Source: JAICMB01 sp963802915 (lineage in GTDB: Bacteria; Acidobacteriota; Terriglobia; Bryobacterales; Bryobacteraceae). From it: DNA of 64,000 nucleotides. Made by a program: the position numbers and the translations under genes. The stretch covers positions 124,001 through 188,000 of the forward strand of contig CAWDKQ010000007.1 of the NCBI GenBank assembly GCA_963802915.1, written 5' to 3'. Positions 1 to 7,948 of the stretch are shown here, piece by piece; position 1 is the stretch's first letter; each line of letters begins with the position of its first letter. The notes under the pieces were generated by a model. That model made no database searches, was not told where the DNA came from, and saw only the letters and a program-made list of their open reading frames with translations.

Positions 1-735
1 GCTGACCTGAACGGTGCGGCCCACCACGCCAAAATCGCCGGGAAAATGGCTTTGCCAATACGCGTGCGTGAGCACGACATAAGGAGCGCTGTTGGGGCCA
101 TGGTCATCGGAGCCATGGAAGAAACGTCCGAGAAACGGTTGCAGGCGTAATACATCGAAATAGTTCGCGCTTGCCGCCTCGATCCAGACACTGGAAGGAT
201 TTCCGCCCGCATCCAGATCTGCCTGCACGATGGAATAAGCGGCCAGACCGTCGAAGCTGCGGTTACGGTCGCGAAGATCGAGATAGTCGGGATAAGACTC
301 CATTGCATTGCCCTTTTCGCGCTCGATCATGAAAAGGTTCTGCGCCTGAGGCACATCCAGCGGACGCAGAATAAGCCCGTTCAAAATCCCGAAAACCACG
401 GCGTTTGCCCCGATTGCCAAAGCCAAGGTCGCAATGGCGGCGATTGTGAATCCGCGAGATTTGCGCAAGACGCGAAGGCTGAAGCGCGTGTCGCGTATGA
501 GAGTCTCGATAAAGTTGCCGCCGATGGCTTCGCGGCTTTCCTCTTTGTATCGATCACGGCCGCCGAACTCGATGCGCGCGCGGCGTTCTGCCTCGACGCG
601 AGTCAGGCCGGAGCGTTCCAGATCGTCAGCGCGATGCGCGATGTGGGAGCGAAGCTCCTCCTCCATCTCATGGTCGACCTGAGACGGATGAAAGAACTTA
701 TTGATAACGGAACGGATGTAGGCCAGGAATTTCAT
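1..735 (-). CDS. ADOP-type ABC transporter permease, partial (C-terminus beyond left edge)
   Basis: Only the first 245 codons are visible. The start is an ATG two bases after the stop of the preceding permease, with a strong GGAGGAG ribosome site overlapping that stop. Residues ~20-75 form the charged helical leader typical of acidobacterial permeases (EEELRSHI, EAERRARIEFGG); a first membrane helix follows at ~96-118 (FTIAAIATLALAIGANAVVF), then the start of the MacB-type periplasmic domain. It is clearly a paralogue of the next gene, sharing most of the leader and first helix, so the pair is a tandem duplication. Family knowledge: these are FtsX/MacB-like permeases that usually lack a neighbouring ATPase; substrates are generally unknown. 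Confidence 0.85.
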   Translation of the reverse strand, partial: MKFLAYIRSVINKFFHPSQVDHEMEEELRSHIAHRADDLERSGLTRVEAERRARIEFGGRDRYKEESREAIGGNFIETLIRDTRFSLRVLRKSRGFTIAAIATLALAIGANAVVFGILNGLILRPLDVPQAQNLFMIEREKGNAMESYPDYLDLRDRNRSFDGLAAYSIVQADLDAGGNPSSVWIEAASANYFDVLRLQPFLGRFFHGSDDHGPNSAPYVVLTHAYWQSHFPGDFGVVGRTVQVS

Positions 736-737
736 AC

Positions 738-3392
738 TCACTCCTCCCGCAGCAGTGTCAAAGGATCGACCGACAGCGCGCGTTGCGCCGGGATCCAGGT
801 GGCCAACAACCCGACCAGCAACATCGCCACAACAACGCTGGACAATACCAGCGGATCGCGGGGGGTCGCCTGATACACGATGTGAGCCAGCACGCGGCTC
901 GCGAGAATTCCGAGGAGCAATCCTGCCGCGGAACCAAAAGCCAGCAATATGAAGGCGCGTCCCAATGCTGCCTGTAAGACTTCCTTAGGCTGCGCTCCAA
1001 TAGCGATGCGAATTCCCAACTCCCGCAGCCGCCGGCTGACCGAATACGCCGCCATTCCAAAGATGCCGGTGATCGACAGCATCGCGCCCATCAAGCCCAG
1101 GACTCCTAGCGACACCGTCGCGACACGCGAAGCAAACAGAGCTCCGTCCATTCCTTTGCTCCATGTCTGGATGTAGCAAGGCAACTGAGCGTCCAAGCCG
1201 CGCATCGCAATTCTGATGGCCTCGGCGAGTTGGCGCGGATCGCGGCTGAAGCGCACGATCAGCCAGGTCTCCTTCGATGGCGATTGCAGGATGGGAAGGA
1301 ACATCGCCGCCTGTGGATCTTCGGCGATGTTGGTGGTATATTTTCCATCTTCGACAACACCCACCACTTGTATGCGCGCTCCATCCTTTGTCTTGTAATA
1401 TCCGCCTATGGCGTTCGCGACAGAGCCAAAGATCTCACTGGCAAACAAACGATTCACCAGAGCCACGCGAGGCGCGTCTTTGTCGTCATGCCGTGAGAGC
1501 GGCCTGCCCACCAGCAAAGCTGTCCCCGCCGCATCTAAGTACTCGGGAGAGATGCCGTATTTTATGGCGGTGGCAGCAGCATTCGCGGGCCTGAAATCCG
1601 TCGTTCGATCGGTAAAGACAAACGCGGGGTTCCAACCCTCAGCCAATGGCGGGTGATCGACCAATCCCACAGCTTTTGCACCAGGGATCGTTCCCACAGC
1701 CTCTCTCATGCGCTTCTGCATTGCGACCGCTTCGTCGCCGCTATAACCGGCCATCGCCAGATTGGTTTCCACCAGCATCGCGTTGCGCGGTTCGAAACCG
1801 AAATTGCTGTGCAGCGAGCGTGACAATCCGCGCACCGCAACCATGGAGGATGTCACCAGCACCGCGCAGATCGCAATTTGCGCGACTAGCAACAGGTCGC
1901 GGACGGTAATCCGCCGCCCAACCGTGCCGGTCGATCCGCCTTTAACGATTTGATATGGATTGGCCCGAAGTACCTGGCGCACGGGAACTATGCCGAAAAG
2001 GAATCCGCTCACCAGCGCCAAAACCAAGGCGATTGCATAAACATTTGCGTCCGGGACCACAGGTACGTGGATGGGAAATCTCGGCATTGGCTGCCACACA
2101 CTCAGCCAGTTCAACAGCGCGACGCCGCCCCACAATCCCACCGCCCCTCCCATCAATGAGATCAGCAAGGCTTCTGTAAATAGCGTTCGCAGGATGCGAT
2201 TGCGGCTGGCTCCCAGCGCGAGTCGCAGTGCAATTTCCCGCCCACGGTCGGCGGCGCGTGCGGCAAACAGGTTGCCCAGGTTGGCACACGCGGCCAACAA
2301 AATCAAACCCGCCAGCAGCATCAACGCCGTAACGAATGCCCGCACCGGACCGGCAAAAACGTCGCCCGCAAGACTCGGGCGCCCCAGTGAAAAGTTCACT
2401 GGGCCGTCGTCTTTGGGATAAGCTTTTGCAAGCCACGACCCAATGGAAGTGAGATCCGCAGCCGCCTGCGCCGGCGTGACGCCCGGCTTCAGGTGCCCCA
2501 TCACTTGAAACACCTGACGGACCGCGCGCGCGTTCAGATTGCTTTGCCCTTCCACCTGCTCCTGATTCACGATCGGCAAAAAGAAATCAGGCGAGAAGAA
2601 CAGCAGGGTCCCGTGGAATTCAGGCGGCGCCACGCCGAGAATGGTGAACGGATGCTTGTTCAGGTGAACAACTTGGCCCAGCACGCCACGGTCGTCCTGA
2701 AAATGGATATGCCAATACGCGTAAGTGAGCACGATATAGGGCGCGCTATTGGGACCATGCTCGTCGGCGGCGCTGAAGAAATGGCCAAGATGCGGCTGCA
2801 GGCCCAATACGTCGAAGTAGTTCCCGCTCACTTCATAAACCCAGGCACGCGATGGATTATTGCCTGTGTCGACACCGACCGGAGCGATGGTATAAGCTGC
2901 CAGGCCATCGAAGCTGCGGTTGCGGTCCCGCATATCGATATAGTCGGGATAGGACTGGTATCCCCAGCCTCTCTCGCGCTGGATTTCGTAGAGACTCTGC
3001 GCCTGGGGAACATCCAGCGGGCGGAGAATAAGCCCGTTCAAAATACCAAAAACCACCGCATTTGCGCCAATTGCCAGCGCCAGCGTCAAAACTGCGACGA
3101 TTGTGAATCCCGGAGATTTACGCAGCACGCGAACGCTGAAGCGGGTATCGCGTATCAGAGTGTCGATGAAGTTGCCGCCGATCGCTTCGCGGCATTCCTC
3201 TTTGTACCGGTCGCGTCCGCCGAACTCGACGCGCGCGCGGCGTTCCGCTTCGACGGGATTCACACCGGAGCGTTCCAGATCGTCAGCGCGGTGCTGGATG
3301 TGCGAGCGAAGCTCCTCTTCCATGTCGTCCTCGACCTGCGAACGCCGAAAGAACTTAGCGCCTAGGGAGCTTAAGTAGGCCAGGAGTTTCAT
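738..3392 (-). CDS. ADOP-type (MacB/FtsX) ABC transporter permease
   Basis: 884 residues from the chosen start. The frame is open 19 codons further up, but ATG 3392 has GGAGGAAAC in front and overlaps the PadR stop as ATGA, so it is preferred. Order: helical leader (~20-75), first membrane helix (FTIVAVLTLALAIGANA), MacB periplasmic core domain, central FtsX helices (ALMLLAGLILLAACANLGNL), second periplasmic domain, C-terminal FtsX helices with the motif RRLRELGIRIAIGAQ. Two FtsX modules in one chain is the hallmark of the acidobacterial duplicated orphan permeases. No ATPase is adjacent, so it presumably borrows one encoded elsewhere or acts as a scaffold. It forms an operon with the upstream PadR gene and the downstream paralogue. 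Confidence 0.9.
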   Translation of the reverse strand: MKLLAYLSSLGAKFFRRSQVEDDMEEELRSHIQHRADDLERSGVNPVEAERRARVEFGGRDRYKEECREAIGGNFIDTLIRDTRFSVRVLRKSPGFTIVAVLTLALAIGANAVVFGILNGLILRPLDVPQAQSLYEIQRERGWGYQSYPDYIDMRDRNRSFDGLAAYTIAPVGVDTGNNPSRAWVYEVSGNYFDVLGLQPHLGHFFSAADEHGPNSAPYIVLTYAYWHIHFQDDRGVLGQVVHLNKHPFTILGVAPPEFHGTLLFFSPDFFLPIVNQEQVEGQSNLNARAVRQVFQVMGHLKPGVTPAQAAADLTSIGSWLAKAYPKDDGPVNFSLGRPSLAGDVFAGPVRAFVTALMLLAGLILLAACANLGNLFAARAADRGREIALRLALGASRNRILRTLFTEALLISLMGGAVGLWGGVALLNWLSVWQPMPRFPIHVPVVPDANVYAIALVLALVSGFLFGIVPVRQVLRANPYQIVKGGSTGTVGRRITVRDLLLVAQIAICAVLVTSSMVAVRGLSRSLHSNFGFEPRNAMLVETNLAMAGYSGDEAVAMQKRMREAVGTIPGAKAVGLVDHPPLAEGWNPAFVFTDRTTDFRPANAAATAIKYGISPEYLDAAGTALLVGRPLSRHDDKDAPRVALVNRLFASEIFGSVANAIGGYYKTKDGARIQVVGVVEDGKYTTNIAEDPQAAMFLPILQSPSKETWLIVRFSRDPRQLAEAIRIAMRGLDAQLPCYIQTWSKGMDGALFASRVATVSLGVLGLMGAMLSITGIFGMAAYSVSRRLRELGIRIAIGAQPKEVLQAALGRAFILLAFGSAAGLLLGILASRVLAHIVYQATPRDPLVLSSVVVAMLLVGLLATWIPAQRALSVDPLTLLREE

Positions 3393-3730
3393 GTTTCCTC
3401 CGGTCGTGCGGCAAGTGCGGAAGACATCGCGGAGGCGAGCCGGTTCCATCCCTCGGTTTCCTCTCGCAGCCGTTTGCGCCCCAGGGCCGTGAGTTCATAA
3501 AATTTAGCGCGCCGATTGTTATCCGATATGCCCCAGTTCGCCTTCAGAAGCCCCTGGCGCACCAGGCGGAACAACGCGGGATAGAGCGCTCCCTGCTCGA
3601 TCAGCAGCGCCTGCTCGGAAATTTGTCCGATGCGGAGAAGAACGCCATAGCCATGAAGAGGACCAAGCGAGACTGCCTTCAGAACAAGAAGATCGAGAGT
3701 CCCTGGAAGAAGCTGAGCCTGTTCGGACAT
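3389..3730 (-). CDS. PadR-family transcriptional regulator
   Basis: 113 residues. The winged-helix PadR signature is plain: LLPGTLDLLVLKAVSLGPLH near the N-terminus, then GYGVLLRI, QGALYPALFRLVRQGLL, and YELTALGRKRLREE. A GTG lies two codons upstream (3736), but AGGAG is spaced five bases from ATG 3730, so that start is preferred. The stop overlaps the ADOP start (ATGA), implying translational coupling. In acidobacteria PadR genes commonly sit directly before ADOP permeases and probably repress the operon; that regulatory role is inferred from family and position. Confidence 0.93.
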   Translation of the reverse strand: MSEQAQLLPGTLDLLVLKAVSLGPLHGYGVLLRIGQISEQALLIEQGALYPALFRLVRQGLLKANWGISDNNRRAKFYELTALGRKRLREETEGWNRLASAMSSALAARPEET

Positions 3731-3736
3731 TTGCAC

Positions 3737-3753
3737 TCCTAAGACACTAAGGA
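3737..3753. promoter_or_regulatory. Imperfect inverted repeat in the PadR leader (possible operator)
   Basis: TCCTAAG-ACA-CTAAGGA is an inverted repeat with 6 of 7 bases paired. It covers the Shine-Dalgarno bases of padR. An autoregulatory operator is possible, but it does not show the ATGT...ACAT arrangement known for some PadR sites. Confidence 0.25.
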
Positions 3754-3833
3754 GTATACGGCAGCTTTCCTAAGCTGTCAAGGAGAGAGTATGGAAACCG
3801 ATCTGAAATAATGACATAGAGGCCCAAAAACGC

Positions 3834-4316
3834 ATGTCCACGCAGAACACGCCGATCGACTTCATTGCGTACAACCCCGATGGGACTGTCGTTCTACTGG
3901 CGGAAGCGAAGAGCCGGCACGGAACTTCGGAGGCCTGGGCCGCAAAACTTCGACGGAACATGCTTTCTCATGGCGTCCTCCCGCCGGCAGAGTATTTTCT
4001 GATCGCAACTCCGGAGCGGATGTATGGATGGAAGCAGGAGAATCTCTCCGTCGGCGAGATTCCGACGCAGTTCACTCCGCCGCAGTTCACTATTGATGCG
4101 CGAAAAGCTCTCGCCCCGTATTTTGCGAAGCTCGATTGCGACCCGAAGAATATTGGTCCGAAGGCATTTGAACTGCTTATCCTTTCGTGGCTGAACGAGA
4201 TTGCCAGATCCGCGGAATACCGTGCCCAACTAGACGCTTCATTGAGATCGTTGTCCGAGTCCGGCTTGCTCTCGTCGTTGTCGCGAGCTCAGATTGAAAT
4301 GAACACGACTAGATGA
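3834..4316 (+). CDS. Hypothetical protein with PD-(D/E)xK-nuclease-like core, partner of PIN gene
   Basis: 160 residues. I do not recognise a named function. The N-terminal third has the spacing of a restriction-nuclease-fold core: an acidic residue in TPIDFIAYNPDG (D9) followed by a hydrophobic strand and LLAEAKSR, giving E24-x-K26. The middle part (PAEYFLIATPERMYGWK) fits further strands of the same fold. Its TGA overlaps the ATG of the PIN-domain gene by four bases, so the two are probably translated together. Nuclease-like plus PIN pairs of this kind recur in mobile and toxin-antitoxin-rich DNA (general knowledge). Whether this protein cleaves nucleic acid or neutralises the PIN protein cannot be told from the sequence. 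Confidence 0.6.
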   Translation: MSTQNTPIDFIAYNPDGTVVLLAEAKSRHGTSEAWAAKLRRNMLSHGVLPPAEYFLIATPERMYGWKQENLSVGEIPTQFTPPQFTIDARKALAPYFAKLDCDPKNIGPKAFELLILSWLNEIARSAEYRAQLDASLRSLSESGLLSSLSRAQIEMNTTR

Positions 4317-4918
4317 ATGTCTACGTCGAGTCCAACTTTGTTCTCGAGCACGCGTTGGAGCAAGAAGAGTGCGACAGTTGCGCCGACATTATTCGACTCG
4401 CATCCGATGGCAAGTTGACACTGGTAATCCCGGCATTTTCTCTCGCCGAGCCTCATCAGGCCATCTTCGCAAAAGCCAAAACCCGCACGCGTCTCGGTGA
4501 CGATTTGCGAGCGCATCTCGGTGAACTTGGAAGTTCGAAGTCTCACCGCGAGATTCCTGCAACCTTCGATGCACTCGCCGCCACACTTATCGCCAGGGCC
4601 GAATTCGAGCGTGAAGGCGTACGACGAACAGTTTCGGACCTCCTTCGAGTAGCAGAGGTCGTTCCTCTGGATGAAGCCACATTGCGTTCGGCGGCGGCCA
4701 TCGAGATCGACTACGGCCTATCTGGCCAGGACGCGATCGTGCTCGCGTCGGTCCTCGATCATCTGGAGGCCACGGCCGCGACCGAGAGTTGTTTCCTGAA
4801 CCGAAACACGAAGGCCCAGATATTCACGAGAAGGTTGAAGCGCTGCGTTGCAAGTTCTTCGCGAAGTTTGCTTACGGACTCGATTACATCCTCACGCGTT
4901 TATAAAAGCCGCTCGTAA
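4313..4918 (+). CDS. PIN-domain protein, C-terminus apparently frameshifted
   Basis: 201 residues as read. The N-terminal strand VYVESNFVLEHAL is the PIN motif (usually D-x-N; here E6 replaces Asp), SLAEPH supplies the second acidic position and LSGQDAIVLASVL the third. Family members are expected to continue after the FLNRNTK strand with a PDI...GLDYI-like tail. In the annotated frame the tail is Ser/Arg-rich and unlike that. Reading from base 4816 in another frame gives PDIHEKVEALRC...AYGLDYILTRL and a TAA at 4903-4905, so an indel near 4814-4815 probably displaced the last ~30 residues. It could be a real mutation or a sequence error. It overlaps the upstream gene by ATGA. Confidence 0.65.
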   Translation: MNVYVESNFVLEHALEQEECDSCADIIRLASDGKLTLVIPAFSLAEPHQAIFAKAKTRTRLGDDLRAHLGELGSSKSHREIPATFDALAATLIARAEFEREGVRRTVSDLLRVAEVVPLDEATLRSAAAIEIDYGLSGQDAIVLASVLDHLEATAATESCFLNRNTKAQIFTRRLKRCVASSSRSLLTDSITSSRVYKSRS

Positions 4919-4936
4919 AGCCCTCACCGGCATGGA

Positions 4937-5227
4937 ATGAAGAAAAAAAGTCCATCCCGCTAAAACGACTCTGCCGAGATTCCCCTCAGATAAGGAGGCA
5001 GCCGACTACTTCGAGAAGCATTCTGTGGCCGGCGTGTGAGGACAACTACCCCAAGCCGGCCTGGAAAAGGCCTCCAAAGAACTGGAAAAAAGGATTCGGA
5101 ATCGGCATTCAGCAACAAAGTCCCGATCTCAATTCGATTAGATTCAGAACAGATACTAGCTTGCAAAAAGATCGCGGCCGCCAAATTGGTCGGTAACCGG
5201 ACGCAACAGGATAGTAAAGGGAATTAA
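4937..5227 (+). pseudogene. Degenerate CopG/BrnA-like (ribbon-helix-helix) antitoxin gene
   Basis: Pieces of one protein are spread over all three frames: MKKKSPSR from ATG 4937; KTTLPRFPSDKEAADYFEKH then a TGA (5037-5039) where the next residue would probably be Trp; GQLPQAGLEKASKELEKRI; and, in another frame, VPISIRLDSEQILACKKIAA, the typical ribbon-helix-helix strand and helix. Joining them needs one missing base near 4960, one nonsense change and a frameshift near 5110. The expected C-terminus is also lost. The ORF that starts at 5036 is only the last fragment. The remnant lies between the PIN pair and the broken helicase and marks a former toxin-antitoxin locus; no BrnT-like toxin is visible next to it. 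Confidence 0.6.
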
Positions 5228-5332
5228 ACTCTAGGCGAAGAACGACCAACGGGTGAATCCTTGACCATTCGCCTTGATCGTTTACTCGTCCATTTCGAAA
5301 GTTAAGACTGGATTTCGGAATTGGAATACGGA

Positions 5333-7948
5333 TTAGGAGCCGGTCGCACCGGCCGAACGAGACGAGTTAATCACCCGAAACTCCGTATGCACGCTTTTCG
5401 GAGCGCCTTGGGCCCCGACGGGTTCGATACCCCGCTCAGCTAGCGCGTGTAAAAGGTCGGCGAGCACTTCCTCTCTTCGGCGGACGAACACCGACGCAAA
5501 GCATCTCCAGAAGACCCAGCCAGCGCGTTCGAGAACGCGTTGTCGTTGCATATCGTCTTCCCATTTGTCAGGGCCGTGATATTTGTCTCCATCGCACTCG
5601 ACGGCCAGTCGCGCATCATTGGCGCCTTCCACGACCATGTCGATGCGGTAATGCCCCACCTTCACTTGCGGCGTTACACAATAGCCGCGTTGCGTGAGTT
5701 CGTCGTACATCTCTCGTTCAAAAGGCGATTCGCAGAGGCTGCGCATGTGGTCGACGCGCAATTCATCCTGTGCGAAGGGCAGGCTGAAATGCGCGATAAG
5801 GGCTCGCCTGAGACGATCCGCCTCGCTCAAGTGCTCCGGCGTAACCGAACGAACAAGATACATCCTGTCCCTCGCCCGGGAGGCCGCCACATTGAAGCGC
5901 TGCGCAAAGGTGTCGCGGGATAGGGGCGCACCGACATTGTTTGGCGCAGACACCATCGACAGGAACATGATGTCCCTCTCTTTTCCCTGAAACGTCCGCG
6001 CATCACCGCACGTAATCTGGTGACGCCGGATGACTTCCGGTCCCAATTCTTCCGTAAGGCGCTCCCACACCTCGAATGCCTGTTTGTCCGCCAGCAAGGA
6101 GACAACGCCAATGGAACGCCGCGCCATCCGCGGGTCTTCAACAATAGCCTTGATTTCGTTGACAATGAACTGCGCTTCCGGAAGATTGATGTCGCCTTTA
6201 CGGTATCCATCTTCGATCAGGATGTCGATGAGCGGCGGATCGAGCCGCTCGGAAGATTTCGGTAGCCGCAGCGGCCGGAGTTCATGGTTATAAAACTCGC
6301 GCTTGGAATATTCAATGATCGGACTGACGCAGCGGAAATGTTCTCGGAGCATGACTGCGCCCTTCGCGAAGACGACTTTGAACAAATCATAGATTGAGCG
6401 TTCGGGAGACATCTGCGGGCGAAAAGTTTCCACCTGATCGGCCAAGAAACGATTCATCAGGCTTCGGATTTTCTCTTCTTCAAGACCCACTCCTTCTGGA
6501 GAAACTTGTTTGTCATCCCCCACAATCAGCGCTTTCTTTGCTCTTAGCAACGACGGCAGAGCGGTCAGGTCCGACTGAGAAGCCTCGTCGATGATTACAA
6601 GATCAAAGCATCCCAATTCCGACGGCAACGATTCGGAAACTCGATAATGCGGCATCACCCAGCACGGCACAGCCGGATTGGCCTGTTCGGCCGCCGCGCG
6701 CGCGTCATGTCGGTACCGCATCGCTCGCTTGCCTGTTCCTTTTCCGATTTTCTGGATAGCGCTGAGATACGCCTGGAGAGCTGACCGAATACTCGGCGAC
6801 GCGTTCTCTGCGAGCCGCAGCCAGGTTCGCTTGATCACGATGTCCTGGTATGATCGCGCGAGGTCGCTTTCCATCGCTTGACGATCCTTTGACAGTTTTT
6901 TTAGATCCTGTTGTGGATCGATGGTTTCAAGATGCGTCGCCAATCGCTTCAGCCGCCACGCCAGGCGCCAGTTGTTCGGCAGTAGCTGATCAACCGTTCC
7001 TTCCACCGGTTTGCGGAGACGAGCAGCGTATATCGGTGCGCCTGACGCCTCAATTCTGTTGCAGACGTCATCAATGACGTTCAGATGCGAACGCAGCGCC
7101 GATACGCGGGAAAGCTCAGCCATCAATGCCGACCATTCTGCCTGCAGTGCGGCATCCTCGGCATCAACGCTGCCCACCATGTCGTTAAAGAAGCGCTGAA
7201 TGTCATCCACAACACGCCCGGACCGTCCATCGAGTCCCCGCTGCAACTGCTCTTTGGTAGTCCAGATATTGGCGAGTCGGCTCTTCGCCACGTGGTGATT
7301 GAGCGCCTTCTCAAATTCTCCGAATACCGACTCATCGAAGACGGCCTGCGACTGCCAGCCTGGAAAGATCAATGGGACTAATTGACAGATGCCGCGCTCT
7401 AGTATCGCCAAATGCTTTACCGTGCAATATAGGGCGTAAGATTGGCCGGCGGTCACGCCGCCGGACGGGTCCGTTTCCTCCACTGTCTCTAGATGAAGCT
7501 CCGACGCGACGGCGTTCCAACGGACCGCAAGCTCGCGCAAAGACCTCGACAACGCCAGATGCTCTCTGACATGATTCCAAGCATCAGTGTTTCCGGGCGG
7601 CTGCCCGAGAACGCGAATGCAGCCGAGCTGTTTCTTCTGTGCCGATTTTCCAATGAGGCCGACGAAGCCAAAGGCGCTTCTCGATTCGGCTAAGTTGCCC
7701 ACCGCACCCACCAGTTCCGGATCGAGTTCGATTCCCGGTGGCGTGAACACCGGCCTTTCGAGAAACGCTTTCCGCCGATCGGAAGCGTTCTGGATTTCGG
7801 CACCCAGATTTTCCAGAATCTGTAGAGTGATCGTCCTCGCCGCCACGAAGCCAGATACGAATCGGCGCTGTCCAGTTTTTATTTGCCGCGGCGACTTCGT
7901 CGCGCAGCTGACGGTACACCGAAAGTCGTTCCAAGGCCTTATGGACAT
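5333..7948 (-). CDS. C-terminal half of a frameshifted SF1 helicase with Vsr/DUF559-like nuclease domain
   Basis: This frame carries the second part of the helicase. The first ~40 residues are out-of-frame filler; homologous-looking sequence begins at about VAARTITLQILENLGAEI. Helicase motifs follow: FDLVIIDEASQSDLTALPSL (motif II) and IVGDDKQVSP (motif III), then AAA_12-type motifs ending in GDARTFQGKERDIMFLS and QRFNVAASRARDRMYLV. The C-terminal ~110 residues are a Vsr/DUF559-like PD-(D/E)xK nuclease: VKVGHYRIDMVVEG, LAVECDGDKYHG, RVLERAGWVFWRC. This large SF1 helicase plus terminal nuclease layout is common in defence islands. It belongs to the same gene as the 7584-9896 frame and, as it stands, has no start of its own. 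Confidence 0.75.
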   Translation of the reverse strand: MSIRPWNDFRCTVSCATKSPRQIKTGQRRFVSGFVAARTITLQILENLGAEIQNASDRRKAFLERPVFTPPGIELDPELVGAVGNLAESRSAFGFVGLIGKSAQKKQLGCIRVLGQPPGNTDAWNHVREHLALSRSLRELAVRWNAVASELHLETVEETDPSGGVTAGQSYALYCTVKHLAILERGICQLVPLIFPGWQSQAVFDESVFGEFEKALNHHVAKSRLANIWTTKEQLQRGLDGRSGRVVDDIQRFFNDMVGSVDAEDAALQAEWSALMAELSRVSALRSHLNVIDDVCNRIEASGAPIYAARLRKPVEGTVDQLLPNNWRLAWRLKRLATHLETIDPQQDLKKLSKDRQAMESDLARSYQDIVIKRTWLRLAENASPSIRSALQAYLSAIQKIGKGTGKRAMRYRHDARAAAEQANPAVPCWVMPHYRVSESLPSELGCFDLVIIDEASQSDLTALPSLLRAKKALIVGDDKQVSPEGVGLEEEKIRSLMNRFLADQVETFRPQMSPERSIYDLFKVVFAKGAVMLREHFRCVSPIIEYSKREFYNHELRPLRLPKSSERLDPPLIDILIEDGYRKGDINLPEAQFIVNEIKAIVEDPRMARRSIGVVSLLADKQAFEVWERLTEELGPEVIRRHQITCGDARTFQGKERDIMFLSMVSAPNNVGAPLSRDTFAQRFNVAASRARDRMYLVRSVTPEHLSEADRLRRALIAHFSLPFAQDELRVDHMRSLCESPFEREMYDELTQRGYCVTPQVKVGHYRIDMVVEGANDARLAVECDGDKYHGPDKWEDDMQRQRVLERAGWVFWRCFASVFVRRREEVLADLLHALAERGIEPVGAQGAPKSVHTEFRVINSSRSAGATGS

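Noticed and set aside
2493..3365. 290-codon plus-strand frame
   Set aside because: It is antisense to the ADOP permease, whose motifs are unmistakable; the frame has no recognisable domain and arises from GC-rich codon bias.
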